A stretch of 35,323 nt of DNA from an uncultured Bacteroidales bacterium (GTDB lineage: Bacteria > Bacteroidota > Bacteroidia > Bacteroidales > UBA932), in NCBI GenBank assembly GCA_947168065.1, contig CAMVKH010000007.1:69202-104524 (forward strand), in the 5' to 3' direction. The notes below the pieces were generated by a model. It ran no database searches and had not been told where the DNA came from. It worked only from the letters and a program-made list of their open reading frames with translations. Below, one piece after another: positions 24,882-33,088 of the stretch. Position 1 is the first letter of the stretch, and each line of letters starts with the position of its first letter. Made by a program: the position numbers and the translations under genes.

Positions 24882-25712
24882 ATGGAAGAACCCGTAAGAG
24901 TCCTGTTCGTGAACTCCGAGATCTTCCCCTATATGCCTGAAACAGACATATCTGTGCTGGGAAGGTACCTCCCGCAGGGGATCCAGGAGAGCGGCAAGGA
25001 GATACGCTCCTTCATGCCGCGCTACGGCACGATCAACGAACGCCGCAACCAGCTCCACGAGGTCATCCGCCTCTCGGGAATGAACATGGTCATCAACAAC
25101 GCCGACCGCCCCCTGGTCATCAAGGTCTCCTCCATCTCATCCGCAAGGATGCAGGTCTACTTCATCGACAATGAAGACTACTTCCATCGCAAATTCGTTT
25201 ACCAGGACGCAGAAGGCAAAGATTTCAAAGACAACGACGAACGGGCCATCTTCTTCGCGCGCGGCGTACTCGAAACCGTGAAGAAGCTCCGCTGGAAACC
25301 CGACATCGTGCATTGCCAGGGCTGGATCTCCCACTTCCTGCCCGTCTATCTGAAGAAAGTCTACCACGAAGACCCCATCTTCACCAACGCCAAGGTGGTG
25401 CTCTCGCTCTACAACGACAAGCTCGACGCCCGCCTGAGCGACAACGTGGTCGACAAGATGCTCGTGGAGGCCCTCCGCCCCGAAGACGCGGCAGTCCTCA
25501 CCGAGCCCGATGGCATAAATCTTGCGAAACTGGCCATCCAGTATGCGGACGGCATCATCGCCGGCGTCCCGGCCATCGACCCCCGTCTGGAGGCCTTTGC
25601 CCGCGAAAGGGAACTCCCCATCCTGCCCTACGTACCCATCAGCAAGGAAGGTGGTCCTTATGTGCGCGCATACAATGATTTTTACGACGACTTGTTAAAG
25701 AGAAGAAGATAA
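24882..25712 (+). CDS. One-domain glycogen/starch synthase-like protein
   Basis: This 276-residue protein resembles only the N-terminal Rossmann half of GT5 glycogen synthases: VLFVNSEIFPY, VYFIDNEDYFHRK, DNDERAIFFARGVLET and KPDIVHCQGW. The ADP-glucose-binding KxGGL motif is replaced by ETDISVLGRYLP, and the whole C-terminal glycosyltransferase domain is missing, so glycogen synthesis is doubtful. It precedes a DUF4270 lipoprotein by one base, a pairing I recognise from other Bacteroidales, which suggests a shared but unknown envelope or sensing role. The ATG at 24882 is chosen because an in-frame start at 24795 lies upstream of the promoter box. Confidence 0.8.
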   Translation: MEEPVRVLFVNSEIFPYMPETDISVLGRYLPQGIQESGKEIRSFMPRYGTINERRNQLHEVIRLSGMNMVINNADRPLVIKVSSISSARMQVYFIDNEDYFHRKFVYQDAEGKDFKDNDERAIFFARGVLETVKKLRWKPDIVHCQGWISHFLPVYLKKVYHEDPIFTNAKVVLSLYNDKLDARLSDNVVDKMLVEALRPEDAAVLTEPDGINLAKLAIQYADGIIAGVPAIDPRLEAFARERELPILPYVPISKEGGPYVRAYNDFYDDLLKRRR

Positions 25713-25713
25713 G

Positions 25714-27075
25714 ATGAGACTTTCTGGGGTTATCCCGGGCCTGGCAGCCCTGCTGACCGCTTTCTGCCTGGCTTCCTGCATCACCATCGACCGCACCATC
25801 GGCTCCAGTATGGTGCCCGCCAATCAGGATATCACGCTCCATACCGCCACGATCGACCTGCCTGTCAGCCTCAAGATGGCCGACAGCCTGCAGACCGCCA
25901 TCTCGCAGAACATCACCGTCGGCGCCATCCGCACCAACACCTTCGGCCTGTTCCACAGCGATGCCGCCATGTCGGTAACGCCGTCCTACGACACCCTCAA
26001 CTTCGGTCACAACCCCACCGTCCGCAGCCTGACCCTCAACCTGGTGGCCGACACAACCCTGATCATGGACGCTTCCCAGCGCTACATCCACCAGAATTTT
26101 TATGTCCACCAGCTGAACGTGGCGCTTGACTCCACATTGATCTACAACAACAGCCTTTCAGACGGGGACTATGACCCCGAAGTGATCTCCAAGGGCGGTT
26201 TCGTCTACACCGGCGGCGACAGCTACTCCGTGAAGATCAAGGAAGAAATCGGGCGCCGGCTGCTCCAGATCCCGAAATCCACATACGACAGCGTGGACCT
26301 CTTCATGAAAGCATTCCCCGGCTTCTATATCCACTGCGACGATCCGGAAGAAGGAATGGAAGGCGGACGCCTCAGCCTGTTCGACCTTTCTGCGTCCACT
26401 CTTACGCTGACCTACGATTATGACGACGATGAAGGCGACCGCAAGACCAACACGATCATCTTCCAACTGGGGGCCAAATACTGTGTAAACGTCAGTACGG
26501 CAGGCTCTCGCTTCCTGGAAAGCGACGATCCGGCCGACGGCCTCTTCATGGAAGGCCTGTGCGGCATCAAACCCCATATCAATGCCCTTCGCCTGAAAGA
26601 CGCCATCAATGCCTGGGCGGCTTCCCAGCAGATTCCGGTCGAAAGCCTGATTATCGCCAAAGCCACCTTCAACTTCCCCTTCGAATACGACGGTGACCCA
26701 GCCGCACTGGAACGCTACGCCGACAACATCTTCCCCTGCAAACGCAAGGCGACGGGCGCCGGCAAGCGCATCCGCTACACACCTATCGATGAGATCGATC
26801 AGACCGACGACGTCGAGACCGGCATGATCAACCGCTCGAAACTCGAGTACCGCTCGAACGTAAGCATCTATATCCAGGACCTGATCCGCCGCGACCGCAG
26901 CATGATCACCGCAGCCGACGACCTCTGGATGATGCCTACCATCACCTACTACAACTCGACAAACGGCGAAACCTATTACTACGCCGATTATTTCTACTAC
27001 GACCAGTCGGTGCTCAACGGGACGGCCGCTCCACGGCATCCCGTCGTCACGCTGACGTATTCCATTCTGAAATAG
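25714..27075 (+). CDS. DUF4270 family lipoprotein
   Basis: This 453-residue lipoprotein has a signal peptide ending in the lipobox LASC (Cys22), so it is lipid-anchored, probably at the outer membrane. Features include an early SSMVPANQDITLHTATIDLP segment, beta-rich repeats, and a Tyr-rich end (TYYYADYFYYDQSVLN). DUF4270 proteins are common in Bacteroidota and have no settled function. The gene follows the glycogen-synthase-like gene after one base. It meets fabF tail to tail with one base between the stop codons and no visible terminator. Confidence 0.8.
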   Translation: MRLSGVIPGLAALLTAFCLASCITIDRTIGSSMVPANQDITLHTATIDLPVSLKMADSLQTAISQNITVGAIRTNTFGLFHSDAAMSVTPSYDTLNFGHNPTVRSLTLNLVADTTLIMDASQRYIHQNFYVHQLNVALDSTLIYNNSLSDGDYDPEVISKGGFVYTGGDSYSVKIKEEIGRRLLQIPKSTYDSVDLFMKAFPGFYIHCDDPEEGMEGGRLSLFDLSASTLTLTYDYDDDEGDRKTNTIIFQLGAKYCVNVSTAGSRFLESDDPADGLFMEGLCGIKPHINALRLKDAINAWAASQQIPVESLIIAKATFNFPFEYDGDPAALERYADNIFPCKRKATGAGKRIRYTPIDEIDQTDDVETGMINRSKLEYRSNVSIYIQDLIRRDRSMITAADDLWMMPTITYYNSTNGETYYYADYFYYDQSVLNGTAAPRHPVVTLTYSILK

Positions 27076-27076
27076 A

Positions 27077-28327
27077 TTAAACCGCGCGGAAAGCGAGGCA
27101 GGCGTTCTGCCCGCCGAATCCGAAATTGTTGCTGATGGCCACCCGCACCGTCCGCTTCTGCGGTTCGTTGAGCGTAAGGTTGAGCCGGTAATCGATGGCA
27201 GGATCCTCGACCTTGAAATGCACGGTGGGCGGGATAATCCCGTCCCGGATGGCGTGCAGGCAGGCCAGGGCCTCAACGGCGCCGGCAGCACCCATCAAAT
27301 GGCCTGTCATCGATTTGGTGGAACTGATGTTGACTTTGTAGGCCTGGTCGCCGAACACGCGCTGGATGGCACGCAGCTCGGCCAGGTCGCCCAGCGGCGT
27401 CGATGTGCCATGGGCATTGATATAATCGACGTCGGCCGGGGTGAGTCCAGCCTCACGGAGCGCCAGCTCCATGGCGTCGGCAGCGCTCTCACCGTCTTCC
27501 CGCGGCGCAGTGATGTGCCACGCGTCGCAGGTCATGCCGATACCGGCAATCTCGGCGTAGATGTGGGCACCACGCCGGAGCGCGTGCTCATAGTCCTCGA
27601 CAATGAGGATGGCCGCTCCTTCACCCATTACAAAGCCGTCACGGGTCCCGTCGAAGGGACGGGAGGCCGTTTCGTACTCCTCGTTGTTGGTCGAAAGGGC
27701 GTGGGCGGAATTGAAACCGCCGATGCCGGGAATGCAGATCGGCGCCTCGGTCCCACCCGACACCATCACGTCGGCACGGCCCAGCTGGATCTGCGAGGCG
27801 GCCGTGAGGATGGCGTGGGCGGATGTGGCGCAAGCCGAGGAAACACCGAAATTGGGGCCGCGGAAGCCAAACTTGATGGCGATGTGGCCCGAAGCGATGT
27901 TGGTGATGAATTTGGGAATCAAAAAAGGACTGAATCGAGGCTTTCCGCTCTCGAAATAGTCCTTGATTTCTTCTGTGTACGTGTTGATTCCGCCTACGCC
28001 CGAGCCAACGACTACACCGATACGGCGAAGGTCGGTCCGATCGAGGTCCAGGCCGCTGTCAGCCACCGCTTCGGTGGCAGCGATCATCGCGTATTGCGTG
28101 AAGGCGTCGGTCTTCCGAGCCTCCTTGCGGTCGATTGCCTCGGGGAAACGCTCCGGAGCATAGTCCGGAATCTGGCACGCGAACTTGGTCTTGAAAAGGG
28201 TCGTGTCGAAACGGTCGATCAGCCTTGCGCCGCTGACGCCCCGGTCCAGGTTCTGAAAATACTCCGCAACATTGCTTCCCAGCGGGTTGACGGTTCCGAT
28301 ACCTGTAATGACTACCCTTTTCGCCAT
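27077..28327 (-). CDS. fabF: 3-oxoacyl-[acyl-carrier-protein] synthase II
   Basis: This 416-residue condensing enzyme has the full catalytic triad: Cys166 in SSACATSAHA, His306 in NAHGTSTPLGD and His343 in KSMTGHLMGAAGA. It starts MAKRVVITGIGTVNPLGSNV and ends with the family SNNFGFGGQNACLAFR. It elongates acyl-ACP with malonyl-ACP in the cytoplasm and is directly downstream of its carrier protein gene acpP. The rnc gene that often follows fabF in Bacteroidota is not here. Confidence 0.97.
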   Translation of the reverse strand: MAKRVVITGIGTVNPLGSNVAEYFQNLDRGVSGARLIDRFDTTLFKTKFACQIPDYAPERFPEAIDRKEARKTDAFTQYAMIAATEAVADSGLDLDRTDLRRIGVVVGSGVGGINTYTEEIKDYFESGKPRFSPFLIPKFITNIASGHIAIKFGFRGPNFGVSSACATSAHAILTAASQIQLGRADVMVSGGTEAPICIPGIGGFNSAHALSTNNEEYETASRPFDGTRDGFVMGEGAAILIVEDYEHALRRGAHIYAEIAGIGMTCDAWHITAPREDGESAADAMELALREAGLTPADVDYINAHGTSTPLGDLAELRAIQRVFGDQAYKVNISSTKSMTGHLMGAAGAVEALACLHAIRDGIIPPTVHFKVEDPAIDYRLNLTLNEPQKRTVRVAISNNFGFGGQNACLAFRAV

Positions 28328-28365
28328 AAATGTGGTTCAGGTCTTAGCTGCGCAACTGCGAAGAC

Positions 28366-28605
28366 TTACGCGGCCGTGTGCTCCTTAATGTAGTCGATTG
28401 CGTCCTGAACGGTCGAGATCTTCTCCGCCACGTCGTCGGGAATCGTGATATTGAACTCTTTCTCGAACTCCATGATCAGTTCGACGGTGTCGAGGGAATC
28501 GGCACCCAGATCATTCTTGAAGCTGGCAGCAGGAGTGACTTCACTTTCCTCAGCGCCCAGCTTATAGACGATGATGGAGATAACTTTCGAAGCAATATCT
28601 TCCAT
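28366..28605 (-). CDS. acpP: Acyl carrier protein
   Basis: This 79-residue acidic helical protein has the phosphopantetheine attachment motif [12 protein letters not shown] (Ser37). It shuttles acyl chains in fatty acid synthesis and supplies lipid A acylation. It is the first gene of the acpP-fabF pair, 38 bases apart, and is divergent from kbl. Confidence 0.98.
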   Translation of the reverse strand: MEDIASKVISIIVYKLGAEESEVTPAASFKNDLGADSLDTVELIMEFEKEFNITIPDDVAEKISTVQDAIDYIKEHTAA

Positions 28606-28661
28606 AATAACAGGTTTTGGTTAATAGTATCAATGCAAGCCGCTATTGCGACAAGATTTTG

Positions 28662-28669
28662 CAAAGTAA
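28662..28669 (-). promoter_or_regulatory. Possible -7 box for acpP-fabF
   Basis: The minus strand reads TTACTTTG, seven of eight matches to TAnnTTTG, about 56 bases before the acpP start. It is the best candidate in the 125-base divergent region on this strand. Confidence 0.35.
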
Positions 28670-28675
28670 GTAATT

Positions 28676-28707
28676 TTTGCTGAAAAACCCAAATCTTCGT
28701 ATATTTG
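28676..28707 (+). promoter_or_regulatory. Bacteroidota promoter for kbl
   Basis: A -33 TTTG (28676-28679) and a -7 TATATTTG (28700-28707) are separated by 20 bases, close to consensus. The predicted leader is about 17 bases to the ATG at 28731. An in-frame start at 28677 overlaps the promoter and is therefore rejected. Confidence 0.72.
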
Positions 28708-28730
28708 TGTTATCTGAATACCCATACGCT

Positions 28731-29918
28731 ATGTATAACGATTTTCAAAAGTATCTCGAAGCCGAGCTCCAGTCCATCCGTGAAGCCGGCTTGTACAAGG
28801 AAGAACGTGTCATCACGTCTGCCCAGCAGGCAGCCATCAAGGTGGCGCCCGGCAAGGATGTCCTGAATTTCTGCGCCAACAACTATCTCGGCCTGGCCAA
28901 CAACGCCCAGCTGGTGGAAGCCGCCAAGCAGGCGCTCGACACCCACGGCTACGGCATGTCGTCCGTCCGCTTCATCTGCGGTACCGGCGACCTGCACAAG
29001 GAACTCGAGAAGAAGATCTCCGAATTCTTCGGCACGGAAGACGCCATCCTCTACGCCTCCTGCTTCGATGCCAACGGCGGCGTTTTCGAACCGCTGCTCG
29101 ACGAGCACGACGCCATCATTTCCGATGCGCTCAACCACGCCTCGATCATCGACGGCGTACGTCTGTGCAAAGCACAGCGCTACCGCTACGCCAACGCCAA
29201 CATGGACGAGCTGGAAAACTGCCTGAAGACCGCCCAGGCCCAGCGTCACCGCATCATCGTGACCGACGGCGTCTTCTCGATGGACGGCAACGTTGCCCCG
29301 CTCGACAAGATCTACGCCCTGGCCACCAAGTACAACGCCATGGTGATGGTCGACGAGTCCCACTCGGCCGGCGTGGTCGGCAAGACGGGCCGCGGTACCA
29401 CCGAACGTTTCAATCTCCGCGGAAAGATCGAAATCCTGACCGGCACCCTGGGCAAGAGCTTCGGCGGCGCCGTAGGTGGCTTCACCACCGGCAAGAAGGA
29501 AATCATCGCCATGCTGCGCCAGCGTTCGCGCCCGTATCTGTTCTCCAACTCGATCCCGCCGATGATCGCCGCCGCCGGCATCAAGATGTTCGACATGATG
29601 AGTGCCACCAACGAGCTGCAGGACAAGCTCCACGCCAACACCGACTACTTCATCGGCAAGATGAAGGCCGCCGGCTTCGACATCAAACCCACGGAATCGG
29701 CCATCTGCGCCGTAATGCTCTACGACGCCCCGCTCTCCCAGAAGATGGCTGCCCGTCTCCAGGAGGAAGGCATCTACGTCACCGGCTTCTACTACCCCGT
29801 CGTCCCGAAGGGCCAGGCCCGCATCCGCGTCCAGGTCTCAGCCGGCCACGAGAAGGAGCACCTCGACAAATGCGTCGCCGCCTTCACCAAGATCGGCAAG
29901 GAACTTGGAGTTATCTAA
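28731..29918 (+). CDS. kbl: 2-amino-3-ketobutyrate CoA ligase (glycine C-acetyltransferase)
   Basis: This 395-residue PLP enzyme of the alpha-oxoamine synthase family opens with MYNDFQKYLEAELQSIREAG and has NFCANNYLGLA, VRFICGTGDLHKELE, VDESHSAG and the PLP lysine at residue 242 in TGTLGKSFGGAVGG. Kbl cleaves 2-amino-3-oxobutyrate with CoA to glycine and acetyl-CoA in threonine breakdown. Related serine palmitoyltransferases and KAS-type enzymes share the fold, but the N-terminus and the GTGDLHKELE stretch favour Kbl. The threonine dehydrogenase partner gene is not in the window. It stands alone with its own promoter and terminator. Confidence 0.92.
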   Translation: MYNDFQKYLEAELQSIREAGLYKEERVITSAQQAAIKVAPGKDVLNFCANNYLGLANNAQLVEAAKQALDTHGYGMSSVRFICGTGDLHKELEKKISEFFGTEDAILYASCFDANGGVFEPLLDEHDAIISDALNHASIIDGVRLCKAQRYRYANANMDELENCLKTAQAQRHRIIVTDGVFSMDGNVAPLDKIYALATKYNAMVMVDESHSAGVVGKTGRGTTERFNLRGKIEILTGTLGKSFGGAVGGFTTGKKEIIAMLRQRSRPYLFSNSIPPMIAAAGIKMFDMMSATNELQDKLHANTDYFIGKMKAAGFDIKPTESAICAVMLYDAPLSQKMAARLQEEGIYVTGFYYPVVPKGQARIRVQVSAGHEKEHLDKCVAAFTKIGKELGVI

Positions 29919-29930
29919 TTACTGGGGCTC

Positions 29931-30048
29931 TGCCCCAAACCCCGCGCCTCCCGGCCTTAGTATCTTGCTAATGCTGGGAGGTGTACGTTTTCGAGAAGGG
30001 TCTAGCAAGATACCGGCCTCCGGCGGTCGCCTGATGGCGACGGGATGG
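29931..30048. repeat. GC-rich structured intergenic element between kbl and tsf
   Basis: This non-coding stretch contains a GGGGC/GCCCC mini-hairpin (about 29935-29947) and an 11-base perfect inverted repeat: GTATCTTGCTA at 29960-29970 pairs with TAGCAAGATAC at 30003-30013. GGCC occurs on both outer flanks. It is more structured than a simple spacer and precedes the terminator at 30058-30081. No reading frame in it looks real. Confidence 0.55.
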
Positions 30049-30057
30049 CATAAAAAA

Positions 30058-30081
30058 AGAGCCTCCGTTTTTGGAGACTCT
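30058..30081. terminator. Bidirectional terminator between kbl and tsf
   Basis: AGAGCCTCC pairs with GGAGACTCT (one C-A mismatch) around a GTTTTT loop. On the plus strand it continues into a T-run after the stem; on the minus strand the preceding A-run reads as a seven-base T-run. It therefore suits both kbl and the rplM-tsf operon. Confidence 0.8.
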
Positions 30082-30103
30082 TTTATCTTTGGTATTTCAC
30101 CTA

Positions 30104-31102
30104 CTAGTCGTCTGTCAGAGAGAAGCGGTAGAACGCGAGGATCTTCGCTTCCTTGTCGGCGGCGGCCAGGACCTCGGCGACCGGGGTCTTGCCATCGCCC
30201 ATCTGATATTCCTGCTGCTCCAGGGTGCTCTCCTTGAAGAACTTCTGGACGCGGCCGGCGGCGATGTTCTGGATCATCTGCTCGGGGAGGTTCGCAGCCT
30301 TCTCGGCGGAGACCTTCGCGATGATCTCGCGGGCCTGCTGCGCCTGCTCAGGCGTGAGCCAACCCTTGGCGGTATTGCTTTCGATGTGGTCTTCGCTGTC
30401 GCAATGGGCCGGGTTGATGCCGGCTTTCTTGAGGGCGTTCTCCACGGCCTTGCGGACCTGCTCCTCCTTGGTCTTCTCGATGGCGACCTGGCGCTCCTTC
30501 TCGACGACCTCTGCCGGGCAGTCGGCTGCGGAGACGGAAACCGGGTTCATCGTAACGACCTGGATGGCGATGCCTTTGGCCAGCTCTTCGTCGATGGGCT
30601 TGTTGAAAGCCACGATGGCGCCGAGCTTGCCGTTGGTAGTGTGGATATACGAAGCCACGTAGGGAGCCTCGAGCTTGCCATAGAAGGCGAGGGTGTGTTT
30701 CTCACCGCTCTTGCCGGTCTGCTGGGAGATGGCTTCCGCCACGGTCTCGCCGTTGGCGAGCTTGCAGGCCTTGAGGGCTTCGAGGTCGGCCGGGCAGGCA
30801 GCGATCGCCGCGTCGGCGATAGCGTCGGCCAGGGCCTGGAACTCGGCGTTCTGGGACACGAAGTCGGTCTCACAGCCGAGGCAGACGAGAATACCTTTAC
30901 CGTCGGCGACGCGGGCCTTCACGGCACCTTCCGTGGTTTCACGGTCGGCACGCTTGGCGGCCACGAGTTTGCCTTTCTCACGGATAATCTCCTGTGCGCG
31001 GGTGAAATCGCCTTCAGCCTCGACAAGGGCTTTCTTGCAATCCATCATGCCGGCACCGGTCATCTTGCGCAATTTAGCGACATCTGCAGCTTTGATTTCC
31101 AT
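30104..31102 (-). CDS. tsf: Elongation factor Ts
   Basis: This 332-residue protein has the EF-Ts N-terminal UBA-like motif VAKLRKMTGAGMMDCKKALV, then EIIREKG, and core segments ETDFVSQNAEFQALADAIAD and HTTNGKLGAIVAFNKP. It exchanges GDP for GTP on EF-Tu. The long two-part core is normal for Bacteroidota. It lies 18 bases after rpsB, the standard pairing, and ends at the terminator at 30058-30081. Confidence 0.97.
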   Translation of the reverse strand: MEIKAADVAKLRKMTGAGMMDCKKALVEAEGDFTRAQEIIREKGKLVAAKRADRETTEGAVKARVADGKGILVCLGCETDFVSQNAEFQALADAIADAAIAACPADLEALKACKLANGETVAEAISQQTGKSGEKHTLAFYGKLEAPYVASYIHTTNGKLGAIVAFNKPIDEELAKGIAIQVVTMNPVSVSAADCPAEVVEKERQVAIEKTKEEQVRKAVENALKKAGINPAHCDSEDHIESNTAKGWLTPEQAQQAREIIAKVSAEKAANLPEQMIQNIAAGRVQKFFKESTLEQQEYQMGDGKTPVAEVLAAADKEAKILAFYRFSLTDD

Positions 31103-31120
31103 TGTGTACGGGTTTACAGG

Positions 31121-31936
31121 TTATTCTTCGTTCTTGGGTTCTTCGACAGGAGCTTCCTCAGCCTTGGGAGCGTTCTTGCGGGCGCGGACGCGCTTGACAG
31201 GGGCCTCTTCCTTGACGGGAGCTTCTTCTTTCTCCTTCTCCTTCTCGATCCTGCGGTCCTCGAGACCTTCGGCGATGGCGCCGCAAAGGGTCTCGGTAAT
31301 CAGCTGGATGGACTTGGCCGCATCGTCGTTGGCCGGAATCACATAATCAATCGTGGTCGGGTCGCAACATGTATCAACCATTGCGATAACGGGGATGTTC
31401 AGACGATTGGCTTCGCGGACGGCGTTGATCTCTTTCTGGACGTCCACGACGAAGATGGCGGAAGGAAGGCGGTTGAGGTCGGCGATGGAACCGAGGTTCT
31501 TCTCGAGTTTCGCACGCTGGCGCGAGATCTGGAGACGCTCGCGTTTGGCCAGGGTTTCAAAGGTACCGTCGGTCATCATCTTGTCGATGGTGTTCATCTT
31601 CTTGACGGCCTTGCGGATGGTGGGGAAGTTGGTGAGCATGCCACCGGCCCAGCGCTCGGTCACATACGGCATGTTGACCTTCTGTGCGCACTCCGCAACG
31701 ATATCCTTGGCCTGTTTCTTGGTGGCCACGAACAGGATCTTGCGGCCTGCATGGGCAAGCTGCTTCATCACGTTCGCTGCCTCGTCTATCTTGACGACAG
31801 TTTTATGCAGGTCGATGATGTGGATCCCGTTTTTCTCCATGAAGATATACGGAGCCATTTTGGGATTCCATTTCCGCTTCAAGTGACCGAAGTGGACACC
31901 TGCATCGAGTAAGTCTTGGAAATTGGTTCTAGACAT
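31121..31936 (-). CDS. rpsB: 30S ribosomal protein S2
   Basis: This 271-residue uS2 starts MSRTNFQDLLDAGVHFGHLK and includes RKWNPKMAPYIFMEKNGIHI, RWAGGMLTNFPTIRK and the end of the core at DDAAKSIQLITETLCGAIAEG. About 45 C-terminal residues form a charged Lys/Glu/Ala tail with repeated EEAPVK. S2 joins the 30S late and is needed for S1 binding in other bacteria. Its leader is the 178-base spacer after rpsI. Confidence 0.97.
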   Translation of the reverse strand: MSRTNFQDLLDAGVHFGHLKRKWNPKMAPYIFMEKNGIHIIDLHKTVVKIDEAANVMKQLAHAGRKILFVATKKQAKDIVAECAQKVNMPYVTERWAGGMLTNFPTIRKAVKKMNTIDKMMTDGTFETLAKRERLQISRQRAKLEKNLGSIADLNRLPSAIFVVDVQKEINAVREANRLNIPVIAMVDTCCDPTTIDYVIPANDDAAKSIQLITETLCGAIAEGLEDRRIEKEKEKEEAPVKEEAPVKRVRARKNAPKAEEAPVEEPKNEE

Positions 31937-32114
31937 TTTGTTTTTGTTTAATTGTTTTGTTTTCTCTTTTCATCAATCCGGAGTAGCGGTCTTTGCAACC
32001 GGTCTCCTGGATTTTCCGCAGTCGGACAAATCTCAGGCAGCTTGCCGTCCTGTCAGACGGAGATCCTGCGATTTTGGATCCGGACTGTGCATTGTGTAAA
32101 TCTGCTTCAGGCAA
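31937..32114 (-). promoter_or_regulatory. 178-base structured spacer/leader before rpsB
   Basis: There is no credible gene here. Three stem-loops can be drawn. The first is at 31977-32011 (TCCGGAG with CTCC-t-GGA, plus an inner CGGT/ACCG and a seven-base loop). The second is at 32045-32060 (CCGTC/GACGG). The third is at 32062-32080 (GATCC/GGATC). The last 40 bases before rpsB are A-rich on the transcript. No exact TAnnTTTG box occurs on the minus strand, so it is likely an internal leader within the rplM-tsf transcript, possibly for ribosomal-protein feedback. Confidence 0.5.
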
Positions 32115-32504
32115 TTAACGTTTGCTGAACTGGAAGCGTCTGCGAGCACCAGGCTGGCCGGGTTTCTTACGCTCCACCTCACGGGCGTCGCGGGTCAGGA
32201 AACCGTTCGACTTGAGGACGGGGCGGAAAGCCTCGGCATCGACCTTGCAAAGGACGCGGGCGATACCCAGACGGATGGCCTCGGCCTGTCCCTTGATACC
32301 GCCACCGTCGACGTTGACCTTGATGTCGTACTGGCCTTCGGTGCTGGTAAGGACAAGGGGCTGGTTGACAATATACCGGAGCGTGTCTTCCTTGAAATAC
32401 TCATCGAGGGGACGGTCGTTGACGGTGATATTGCCCGAACCGGTGTTCAGATAGACGCGAGCAACTGCAGATTTACGTCTTCCAAGGGCGTTGAATACTT
32501 CCAT
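32115..32504 (-). CDS. rpsI: 30S ribosomal protein S9
   Basis: This 129-residue uS9 starts [20 protein letters not shown] and has [20 protein letters not shown] and the C-terminal tail ending RRRFQFSKR that reaches the P-site tRNA. It lies nine bases after rplM, the universal pairing. Confidence 0.98.
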   Translation of the reverse strand: MEVFNALGRRKSAVARVYLNTGSGNITVNDRPLDEYFKEDTLRYIVNQPLVLTSTEGQYDIKVNVDGGGIKGQAEAIRLGIARVLCKVDAEAFRPVLKSNGFLTRDAREVERKKPGQPGARRRFQFSKR

Positions 32505-32513
32505 TACTCTGTC

Positions 32514-32966
32514 TTAAATTTCGTTTAACGTAAGGGGTTTGGGTTGTTGTGCTTCGTGCGGATGCTCCGGACCGGCATAGACATACAGGTTGCGGAACAG
32601 TTCGGCACCGAGGCGGTTCTTCGGCAGCATGCCTTTGATGGCGTGCTCCACGACAAAGGTCGGCTTGCGATCGAGCATCTCTTTGGGCGTAGCGAAACGC
32701 TGGCCTCCCGGATAACCGGTGTGGCGAACGTACACTTTGTCCGTCAGCTTCTTGCCCGTGAGGCGGATCTTGTCGGCGTTGACGATGATGACGTTGTCAC
32801 CACAGTCCACGTGCGGCGTGAAATCCGGTTTGTTCTTGCCACGGAGGACAAGGGCAACGCGGGAAGCGAGACGACCCAGCACCTGATCGGTCGCATCAAT
32901 AACGTACCATTCTTTCTTGACGGTACCGCTATTGGCGGAAATGGTCTTGTAGCTTAAAGTGTCCAC
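32514..32966 (-). CDS. rplM: 50S ribosomal protein L13
   Basis: The GTG at 32966 gives the Bacteroidota-type N-terminus [20 protein letters not shown] and 150 residues. A frame starting at 33029 would add 21 residues, begin about nine bases ahead of the predicted transcription start, and is not conserved. Core motifs are [40 protein letters not shown] and [21 protein letters not shown]13 is an early large-subunit assembly protein. It heads the rplM-rpsI-rpsB-tsf transcript. Confidence 0.95.
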   Translation of the reverse strand: MDTLSYKTISANSGTVKKEWYVIDATDQVLGRLASRVALVLRGKNKPDFTPHVDCGDNVIIVNADKIRLTGKKLTDKVYVRHTGYPGGQRFATPKEMLDRKPTFVVEHAIKGMLPKNRLGAELFRNLYVYAGPEHPHEAQQPKPLTLNEI

Positions 32967-33026
32967 TTTGTTGATTATTAAGTTAATACTGTAAATTGTT
33001 GCGATTCCCCGCTTTTTTGGGGGCTG

Positions 33027-33057
33027 CAAATTTACGAATTATTTTCTCCCGAACAAA
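33027..33057 (-). promoter_or_regulatory. Bacteroidota promoter for rplM-rpsI-rpsB-tsf
   Basis: The -33 TTTG (33054-33057) and -7 TAAATTTG (33027-33034) are exactly 19 bases apart, the best consensus promoter in the window. Transcription should start near 33020, in a run that can form a CCCC/GGGG hairpin (33007-33022), leaving a leader of about 54 bases. Confidence 0.82.
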
Positions 33058-33088
33058 TTAATTTTCAGAAGAGAAGCCCTTTGGGCCC

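Noticed and set aside
27218..28393. A 391-codon plus-strand frame opposite fabF
   Set aside because: fabF has a full catalytic triad and correct length on the other strand, and the antisense translation shows no domain.
30071..31912. A 613-codon open frame on the plus strand opposite tsf and rpsB
   Set aside because: It is a mirror of two essential genes, has low-complexity Leu/Gly/Asp composition and lacks a promoter. It also begins inside the kbl-tsf terminator.
32967..33029. ATG start for rplM with 21 extra residues
   Set aside because: It lies about nine bases ahead of the predicted transcription start, and the extension is absent from L13. The internal GTG gives the lineage-typical N-terminus.
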